Below are positions 29,596 to 34,731 of a stretch of 34,731 nucleotides of DNA, piece after piece. The DNA lies in assembly GCA_023229795.1 (NCBI GenBank), contig JALNYP010000007.1, positions 1 through 34,731 on the forward strand. Reading direction: 5' to 3'. Within the stretch, counting starts at the first letter, position 1. Every line of letters starts with the position of its first letter. A program made the position numbers and the translations under genes. Source of the DNA: Syntrophobacterales bacterium (GTDB lineage: Bacteria; Desulfobacterota; Desulfobaccia; Desulfobaccales; 0-14-0-80-60-11). Below the pieces are notes generated by a model that was given only the letters and a program-made list of their open reading frames with translations, searched no databases and was not told the origin of the DNA.

Positions 29596-30315
29596 TCAAG
29601 CGGGGTCCCCGGCATTGCGACTCTGTGCAGCCCCTCTCCGGGCCTCCGTCAGTCCCGCCAACCTGTGGGCCTGCCGGTGGCTGCGCCAGCCCGGTTGCGG
29701 CGCCGGGTGGGCCCGGCCCAGAAAGGCCAGCAGGTCGGCATAGGTATCGATGTCGGGCCAGGCCGGCAGGAGATGGACCTTGAGCCCCAATTTTTCTGCC
29801 AATCCGAGGGTATCCGCGAGGACCGTGCGGCTGGACCAGGCCGGTCCCCGGAACAATCCGGGGTGCGGCTCGGCCAGCCCCACCAGGTAATAGCCGCCGT
29901 CCGTGGCCGGCCCCAGGACCACCTGGGCCCGCCCTGCCGCCAGCACCTCCCTGGCCTCCGCGACCACGGCCCCCGGTAGATCGGGGGCGTCGCCGCCTCG
30001 CAGCAAAACGGGGCCGAACCCGGCCGCTAGACCCCAGTCGAAGGCCCGGGCCATACGCTCTCCCAAATCCTCGCCCTCCTGGGGGAACAGGTCGGTGGCG
30101 GGAGGCGCCAGATCCCGGAAAAAGGTTCGGGCTCCAGGCGGGCTGTAGGCCAGGGCCAGAATCAATTCCGGCACCCGGACCATTTCCTCCAGGATATCCA
30201 GAAGAAAACTGTGATAAAGTTGAGTGGCGTCCTCCGGGGACAGCGGCGGGCTGAGACGGGTTTTCACCTGTCCCGGCCGGGGTTCCTTGGCAAATATGAT
30301 GAGCAAGGCGGTCAT
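29596..30315 (-). CDS. TIGR04282/DUF2064 glycosyltransferase-like protein
   Basis: A 239-residue cytoplasmic protein of the DUF2064 family, which has a nucleotidyl/glycosyltransferase-A fold (CofC/MobA-like). The start LLIIFAKEPRPGQVKTRLSP is diagnostic; VLLRGGDAPDLPG and GPATDGGYYLVGL carry the aspartates expected at the nucleotide site. The frame runs open to 30864, but ATG 30315 gives the family start. It belongs to the arsenosugar-type cluster with the divergent GT2 protein and ArsS. No ribosome site is visible before the ATG, and the GTG of the divergent gene is only three bases away, so its promoter must lie inside that gene. Confidence 0.88.
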   Translation of the reverse strand: MTALLIIFAKEPRPGQVKTRLSPPLSPEDATQLYHSFLLDILEEMVRVPELILALAYSPPGARTFFRDLAPPATDLFPQEGEDLGERMARAFDWGLAAGFGPVLLRGGDAPDLPGAVVAEAREVLAAGRAQVVLGPATDGGYYLVGLAEPHPGLFRGPAWSSRTVLADTLGLAEKLGLKVHLLPAWPDIDTYADLLAFLGRAHPAPQPGWRSHRQAHRLAGLTEARRGAAQSRNAGDPA

Positions 30316-30318
30316 GCG

Positions 30319-31086
30319 GTGAACCACAATATCAGGAATCGGCGGGAGCCTGGGTCGGCTCAAGGCCCCGGCCGCGTAGTCCCGCCCCCGCAGCCGATCA
30401 TCTCCATTATCCTGCCGGTCCTCAATGAGGCTCCTATTCTGGGCGCCACCCTGACCATTCTGGCCCCGGCCCCTGATCTGGAGATCATTGTAGCCGACGG
30501 CGGCAGCACCGACGCCACCCTGGCGGTGGCGGCCGCCTTTCCCCAGGTGCGCCTGGTTACGGCTCCCCGGGGTCGCGGGTCTCAAATGAATGCCGGGGCC
30601 CGGGTGGCGCGGGGAGACCTGCTGGTCTTCCTGCACGCCGATACTTTCTTGGCGCCAGCCCGCCTGGCGGCGTTGCGCCGGGCCGCGGCCGATTCCCGGG
30701 TCAGGGCCGGGGCCTTCGAGCTGAGGCTGACCCCGCGGTCCGCTTTCCTCAGGTTTATCGCCTGGGGGGCCAACTGGCGCAGCCGCCTGTTCCATCTGCC
30801 TTACGGCGACCAGGCCATCTTCGTGCGCCGGGATCTGTTCTTCGCCGTGGGAGGCTTCGCCCATCAGCCCCCCGAAGACCTGGACCTGGTCATCCGGCTC
30901 AGACGCTTAACCCGCCTCCACCTGCTGAGGCCGCCGGTGGCCAGTTCCGGCCGTAAATGGCGCCAGCACGGCAATCTCAAAACCACGGGCCGCCACTGGC
31001 TCGGCCTGATCCGCCACCTGGCCGAGCGTTTCCTCACCCGCCGCTGGCCCTCGAAGGGTGGGTTGATAGATGGGGGAGGGGGCTAA
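30319..31086 (+). CDS. TIGR04283 family glycosyltransferase (arsenosugar-type GT2)
   Basis: A 255-residue GT-A fold glycosyltransferase. The stretches ISIILPVLNEAPILGATL, DLEIIVADGGSTDAT, APRGRGSQMNAGA, GDLLVFLHADT (the DxD-like metal site), PYGDQAIFVRRDLFFAVGGF and PPEDLDLVIRLRR are typical for TIGR04283, the enzyme type found next to ArsS and linked to arsenosugar or related glycan synthesis. GTG 30319 is the only sensible start downstream of the divergent gene; the upstream ATG 30211 would overlap it by about 105 bases. No ribosome site is seen. The C-terminal helices may sit on the membrane. Confidence 0.88.
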   Translation: MNHNIRNRREPGSAQGPGRVVPPPQPIISIILPVLNEAPILGATLTILAPAPDLEIIVADGGSTDATLAVAAAFPQVRLVTAPRGRGSQMNAGARVARGDLLVFLHADTFLAPARLAALRRAAADSRVRAGAFELRLTPRSAFLRFIAWGANWRSRLFHLPYGDQAIFVRRDLFFAVGGFAHQPPEDLDLVIRLRRLTRLHLLRPPVASSGRKWRQHGNLKTTGRHWLGLIRHLAERFLTRRWPSKGGLIDGGGG

Positions 31087-31114
31087 GGCGCCTCGGCCCC
31101 GCCCCTCTCAGTTC

Positions 31115-32074
31115 CTAGCCCTCCGCCAACTTGCCGCCGCACGAGGAACCCAGGCCCGCGGTGCAGCCGTAGCAGTGGTCCCCCAGGCGAATGGGGCGCC
31201 TGCCCAGGGCGTCCAGGTCGAATTCGCCGATGGTCTGGGGCAGGCCCGTAGAGAGGGGCAGGTCCAGGGCCTGGTTGAAATCGCAGTCGAAGAGACGGCC
31301 GTCCCAGGCGACGCTGAGCAGCGATCGGCACATGAGGCCGGCCAAGGTGGCCGGATTGAAACCGGAAACCAGCATCCTCATATAGCGCTCATAAATTTTG
31401 GAGCGCTTCAAAAACTCCTTGAAGCGCCCGATGGGCATGTTGAGCAGGGTAAACAGCCGGTGGAAGCGGATCTGGTGGCGCCCCAATAGTTCCCGGCGGA
31501 AGACCTCTTCCAGAGGCCCCTCTGCCGGCGGCAGGAATGCACCCGCCGGATTGTACATCAAGTTCAGCCTGAGATCGGGCGATTCCCCGTAGCCCAGGCG
31601 ATTGAGGCGGCGCAAGGCCTCCAGGCTCTTCTGAAAGACCCCTGCCCCCCGGAGGCGGTCCACCGGGTCTTCCTGGTAATACGGCAGCGAACAGACCAGT
31701 TCCACCCGGTGGTCCCGGAAAAACTCCGGCAGGTGCTCTTTGCCGGGCTCCAGGAGGATCGTCAGGTTGCAGCGGGTCAGGATATGAGTCCCTTCCTGAT
31801 CCAGGCGCTCCACCAGGTATTCGTAGTGGGGATTGAGTTCCGGCGCGCCGCCGGTGAGGTCCACCGTGGGGATGGACCAACGCCTCACCACCTCGATGAT
31901 CTCGTCGATGGTGTCTTTGGTCATCTGTTCCGGGCGCTGGGGCCCGGCCAGCAGGTGGCAGTGTTTGCACGCCTGGTTGCAGCGCCACCCCAGATTGACC
32001 TGCAGAATATTAACGCTTTCGGCCTTCAGGTCGGGATATCCCAGATATTCCAATTTACGGGCAAAAGGCAGCAT
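31115..32074 (-). CDS. arsS: Arsenosugar biosynthesis radical SAM protein ArsS
   Basis: A 319-residue radical SAM enzyme. The cluster motif C32-x3-C36-x2-C39 (RCNQACKHCH) is at the N-terminus, with DLTGGAPELNPHYEYLV as the SAM-binding GGAPEL motif. The C-terminal part has further cysteines (CRSLLSVAWDGRLFDCDFNQ; CYGCTAGLGSSC), as in the DUF3641 extension of ArsS. ArsS acts on a methylated arsenical with SAM to attach the 5'-deoxyadenosyl unit, leading to arsenosugars. ATG 32074 is preferred because it gives the short family N-terminus; an ATG at 32113 would overlap the upstream peroxidase-like gene. It follows that gene by 13 bases. The arsenite methyltransferase ArsM is not in the window. 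Confidence 0.9.
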   Translation of the reverse strand: MLPFARKLEYLGYPDLKAESVNILQVNLGWRCNQACKHCHLLAGPQRPEQMTKDTIDEIIEVVRRWSIPTVDLTGGAPELNPHYEYLVERLDQEGTHILTRCNLTILLEPGKEHLPEFFRDHRVELVCSLPYYQEDPVDRLRGAGVFQKSLEALRRLNRLGYGESPDLRLNLMYNPAGAFLPPAEGPLEEVFRRELLGRHQIRFHRLFTLLNMPIGRFKEFLKRSKIYERYMRMLVSGFNPATLAGLMCRSLLSVAWDGRLFDCDFNQALDLPLSTGLPQTIGEFDLDALGRRPIRLGDHCYGCTAGLGSSCGGKLAEG

Positions 32075-32087
32075 GAGGCGGGCTTCC

Positions 32088-32420
32088 CTACATGCTGATC
32101 TTGGCGGCGGCATTACGGAACTGAATGCCGTGGACCAGGGTGGCGCCCCCCCGGATGGCCGCGGCCACGTGAATGGCCTCGGTCATCTCTTCGAGGTTGG
32201 AGCCGGCTTCCAGAGATCCCCGGGTATAGGCGTCGATGCAATAGGGGCACTGGACCGCGTGAGCCACCGCCAGGGCGATGAGGGCCTTTTCCCTGACAGT
32301 CAGTGAGCCGGCGCTCATGACCCCCTGGTAATAGTTCATGAAGCTATCATAGAGATCGGGGCGGTATTTGCCGATCTCGGCAAACCTTTCGAGGTCGTCT
32401 TCTTCGTAGTAATGCGACAT
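32088..32420 (-). CDS. Arsenosugar-associated peroxidase-like (AhpD/CMD fold) protein
   Basis: A 110-residue protein of the carboxymuconolactone decarboxylase/AhpD fold. The active motif EKALIALAVAHAVQCPYCIDAYTRGSL contains the redox CxxC pair (Cys58, Cys61) with a nearby His. The form with an SHYYEEDDLERFAEIGKYRP start is the kind found beside ArsS (TIGR04169). GGAG lies before ATG 32420. It is the first gene of the arsS pair. A thiol peroxidase or disulfide-handling role beside the radical SAM enzyme is likely, but its substrate is unknown. Confidence 0.9.
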   Translation of the reverse strand: MSHYYEEDDLERFAEIGKYRPDLYDSFMNYYQGVMSAGSLTVREKALIALAVAHAVQCPYCIDAYTRGSLEAGSNLEEMTEAIHVAAAIRGGATLVHGIQFRNAAAKISM

Positions 32421-32556
32421 CTGTTCTCCGGGGAGCGGCAATGATAAGGATTGCTAAGCAGCCCTGGCCCCGCCGGAGTGTCGTGCTCCTGCCGGCAGAG
32501 CGACTCTGCCATTGCCGCAAAGGGGATGATGGTTGAGTACGCAGGCGCCATGCCGT

Positions 32557-32602
32557 GGGGACCGGGAGGCAAGCTCTGTGCGGAGGTTGCCGTCCGGTCC
32601 CC
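32557..32602. other. Large stem-loop downstream of the GAF gene
   Basis: GGGGACCGG (32557-32565) pairs with CCGGTCCCC (32594-32602), and inside GGCAA pairs with TTGCC. It lies directly after the GAF stop on the minus strand, so it may end or protect that transcript. No T-run follows. Confidence 0.5.
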
Positions 32603-32614
32603 TGGCAGTCAAGC

Positions 32615-33682
32615 CTAAAACCGGGTAAAGCCCGTGAAGCGGTACAGGTCGCCCATCAACTCCTCATATTCGCCCTTGAGTTTCTGGTAGAGGCGGGCGT
32701 TTTCCATGGCCAGAGCCGCCTGCTCGGCCAAAGAGGAGATGAAGGTAATCTCATCGTCGCTGAAGTCCCGGGGTTCGCTGGTATAGATGCGCATCACCCC
32801 GATGACCGTGCCCTTCAGGTTGATGGGCACTGACAGGATGGACCGGATGCCTTCTTCCGCGGCCTCTTTGGGATAGGTGGCCCGGGGATCGCAGTCCACG
32901 TCGTAGATGGACACGGCCTTGCCCATCATGGCGTCGGTAATGGATTTGTCGGTGCCCACCGGGCCCTTGGTGATATAGCGGTCGCTCAGACCGTAGGAGG
33001 CCACCAGCGCCATCTGCTGGCGGTTTTCATCCAGCAGGCGCACCCCCGCGCCCTTGATGTCCAGGGCGGTGGTGACGGTCTTCACCAGGAGGTTGAGGAC
33101 CTTTTTCACGTCCAGGGCCGAGTTGACCGCCTTGGAGACTTCCAGCAGGCCCTTGAGGAAGTTGAGTTCCTTGGTGCGGGCTTCGTACATCATGGCGTTG
33201 CTAATGGCCTGGGCCCCCAGGTCCGCCACCGCGCAGGCAAAATCCACTTCCTCCATGGTGAACTCCCGGGGTTCCGCGGTCACCAGGCGCAGCACGCCGA
33301 TGACCTTGCCCTTGGACACCATGGGCAGCGCCACCAGGGTGGCGATCCCTTCTTCCAGGGCTTCCTGGGGATACTGCATGCGAGGATCGTTGACTGCGTC
33401 AAAAATGGCCACCGGCCGGCCGCTCAAGGCCTCGGTGATACTCCGGTCCAGGTCCACGGGACCTTTGTTGAGGTACCTCTCGCTCAGCCCATGGGCCGCC
33501 GCCAACTCCAGCCGGTTGGTCTTGGGATTGACCAGCCGGATGGTGGCCCCTTTCAGGTTCATAACATCGGTGATCTGACGCACGATCTGATCCAGAACCT
33601 CGTCCACCGACAGGGTGGAACTCAGGACCTTGCTGATTTCCTGAAAACTCCGGAGATACATCCGTTCTTTAAAAGCCATCAT
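32615..33682 (-). CDS. Tandem GAF-domain protein
   Basis: A 355-residue soluble protein made of two GAF domains (about 20-165 and 190-335) joined by a helical linker (YEARTKELNFLKGLLEVSKAV). The two are clearly similar to each other: LSERYLNKGPVDLDRSITEA and LSDRYITKGPVGTDKSITDA occupy the same place. There is no kinase, cyclase, EAL or helix-turn-helix output, so it is a stand-alone sensor or partner protein. GAF domains bind small ligands, including cyclic nucleotides; which one cannot be told. GGGAGGG lies before two adjacent ATGs (33682, 33679). It stands alone with an AT-rich upstream region. Confidence 0.88.
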   Translation of the reverse strand: MMAFKERMYLRSFQEISKVLSSTLSVDEVLDQIVRQITDVMNLKGATIRLVNPKTNRLELAAAHGLSERYLNKGPVDLDRSITEALSGRPVAIFDAVNDPRMQYPQEALEEGIATLVALPMVSKGKVIGVLRLVTAEPREFTMEEVDFACAVADLGAQAISNAMMYEARTKELNFLKGLLEVSKAVNSALDVKKVLNLLVKTVTTALDIKGAGVRLLDENRQQMALVASYGLSDRYITKGPVGTDKSITDAMMGKAVSIYDVDCDPRATYPKEAAEEGIRSILSVPINLKGTVIGVMRIYTSEPRDFSDDEITFISSLAEQAALAMENARLYQKLKGEYEELMGDLYRFTGFTRF

Positions 33683-33774
33683 CGCCCGGCCCTCCCTTGT
33701 TAATCTTTAAGTATCCCGTGAAGTATGTCAGTTCATTAATATGTACGCGCCTATTAATTATTGATACCAATTTT

Positions 33775-33796
33775 CGTATCCTCCAACCAGGATACG
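33775..33796. other. Perfect 8-bp inverted repeat
   Basis: CGTATCCT (33775-33782) and AGGATACG (33789-33796) with a six-base centre, about 95 bases upstream of the GAF start. It could be an operator of the GAF gene or a hairpin. The rest of 33683-33993 is AT-rich apart from the stem-loop at 33854. Confidence 0.45.
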
Positions 33797-33853
33797 GCAA
33801 TCTCTACCGCTAAAAATCATACCACTTTTTGGACCATGGGGAAATCTTTTACG

Positions 33854-33939
33854 CCGCTGATTTAGGCGTGACTTGAAGATAAGCATGTTTAGGCTGATGA
33901 CAAGCAGTAGCTTAGATCGCCTAAATATCTAGTCAGCGG
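33854..33939. other. Long imperfect stem-loop, possible structured RNA or repeat
   Basis: CCGCTGA (33854-33860) pairs with TCAGCGG (33933-33939), and TTTAGGCG (33861-33868) pairs with CGCCTAAA (33918-33925), with a seven-base bulge on the 3' side. An inner TAAGC/GCTTA pair is also present (about 33880 and 33910). No T-run follows. It lies about 55 bases upstream of the gene at 33994. Confidence 0.45.
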
Positions 33940-33993
33940 AAAACCGGCCAAATCCAATATAAATCTGTCCTCATTTTTGGTATAAACAGACCC

Positions 33994-34731
33994 ATGGAAT
34001 TCATCCCCCTCCATTTCGCCGACAAATTGAGGATCATCAATCCCCAGGGAACCATCGGAGTGGTGACCCTGTGGTCCAAAGTGGATTACGTAATCGAGCG
34101 CTTCCGCCAGGCCGGGGTGAACCTGGACCCGGCCACCAGCCCCATCGCGGTCTTCGGCACCCTGTACGGCAACGGCTTAAGGGAGATGCTGCGGAATTTA
34201 TTGTACAATCCGCAAATTGGAATATTGTTAATTTGTGGAAATGATCGTTCAGGGTCTTTTAAAGAACTGAACAATTTCTTTGAGTTGGGCCTGGAGCCTG
34301 TGCCAGGGGCATTGATTCGATATAAAATTCGCCCCGTAGAGCGAAATCGCGATCCACAAAGAATCCTCAAAACTAAACGAATAATTGATCCCTTAGTAAT
34401 TCCAGAAGCATTTAAATCAGCTCCTCATATACATCTACTGGGGGACCCGCAGAATCAAAAAACCATAGAGGACATCGAAGATTTTTTCACTAAATTTAAA
34501 ACCCTAATATGTCGATTCAAAGAGGATGATCGGCTTCGAGTGATTCTCCCAGAAGTGGAAGTGGAGCATTTCCCCAGCAACCCTCGGGGCCACGTGGTGG
34601 TGCGGGATAGCATCATAGAAGCCTGGAAAGAAGTCTTATACTTATTAACCCGTTTCGGGCGCCGGGTAACCTTGAAGAAGGGCGACCGTCTGGAGTTGCA
34701 GCACGTCAAGGTGGTGGTGGAAGAACCCCGA
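33994..34731 (+). CDS. Thymidylate-synthase-like protein (3' end cut by the window)
   Basis: 246 codons are open to the edge. The N-terminal part (TIGVVTLWSKVDYVIERFRQ, AVFGTLYGNGLREMLRNLLY, then ILLICGNDRSGS) resembles the domain found ahead of thymidylate synthase in some anaerobes and archaea, related to MtrA/DUF4346-type folds. The visible C-terminal part (VVVRDSIIEAWKEVLYLLTRFGRR) resembles the start of a ThyA core. The catalytic residues would lie beyond the window, so the call is tentative. The middle (about 34190-34540) is clearly more AT-rich than both ends. There is no good ribosome site before ATG 33994; a TATAAA box stands seven bases before it. Confidence 0.55.
   Translation, partial: MEFIPLHFADKLRIINPQGTIGVVTLWSKVDYVIERFRQAGVNLDPATSPIAVFGTLYGNGLREMLRNLLYNPQIGILLICGNDRSGSFKELNNFFELGLEPVPGALIRYKIRPVERNRDPQRILKTKRIIDPLVIPEAFKSAPHIHLLGDPQNQKTIEDIEDFFTKFKTLICRFKEDDRLRVILPEVEVEHFPSNPRGHVVVRDSIIEAWKEVLYLLTRFGRRVTLKKGDRLELQHVKVVVEEPR

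Overview
The window looks like chromosomal DNA of an anaerobic bacterium, most likely a Desulfobacterota (sulfate-reducer or syntroph type) lineage. The evidence is an HdrA/MvhD electron-transfer cluster, several large iron-sulfur flavoproteins, a cytoplasmic molybdopterin enzyme, two sigma-54 enhancer-binding proteins, PEP-CTERM proteins and an arsenosugar cluster. No rRNA, tRNA, CRISPR array, transposase or phage gene was seen. Both ends cut genes: an HdrA-like gene on the left and a thymidylate-synthase-like gene on the right.

Layout. 1-2.6 kb: hdrA (3' part), mvhD and a 4Fe-4S protein, closed by a terminator. 2.75-2.94 kb: a MITE-like inverted-repeat element. 3.1-4.1 kb: class I fructose-bisphosphate aldolase. 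4.3-8.2 kb, minus strand: two PEP-CTERM proteins, a DUF3467 protein and a sigma-54 regulator. 8.4-11.5 kb, minus strand: amino acid permease, two lipoproteins and an SH3b protein. 11.8-14.0 kb: UDP-glucuronate decarboxylase, a nuclease lipoprotein and an alkylguanine methyltransferase. 14.1-23.5 kb, minus strand: redox block with a GltD-HdrD-like fusion, a CAP protein, a NuoF-GltD-ferredoxin fusion, a ferredoxin and a molybdopterin oxidoreductase. 23.7-27.0 kb, minus strand: DUF169, membrane protein, TauE/SafE and UspA, with a divergent sigma-54 activator at 27.3-28.8 kb. 28.9-32.4 kb: arsenosugar-type cluster. 32.6-33.7 kb: tandem-GAF protein.

The most striking find is a regulatory cascade at 4.3-8.2 kb. 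A sigma-70-like promoter (8204-8232) is followed directly by a c-di-GMP-I (GEMM) riboswitch aptamer (8117-8192). The 3' strand of the aptamer is also the left arm of an intrinsic terminator (8085-8127), just ahead of a sigma-54 activator gene. That activator has a receiver-like domain without its phosphoacceptor Asp. Downstream lie four copies of an 11-bp palindrome (GGTGTnACACC) and a near-consensus sigma-54 promoter (6373-6388) reading into DUF3467 and two PEP-CTERM genes. The sequence therefore suggests that c-di-GMP controls the amount of the activator by transcription read-through, and the activator then switches on surface or matrix proteins.

A second candidate system is the redox block. 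A Tat-less, hence probably cytoplasmic, molybdopterin enzyme is next to a four-cluster ferredoxin and an 1130-residue fusion. The NuoF half of that fusion has lost its 2Fe-2S, FMN and NADH motifs, while its GltD/NfnB-like FAD and NAD(P) half is intact. A second sigma-54 circuit (promoter 26998-27013, divergent PAS activator) probably drives uspA-tauE-membrane protein-DUF169.
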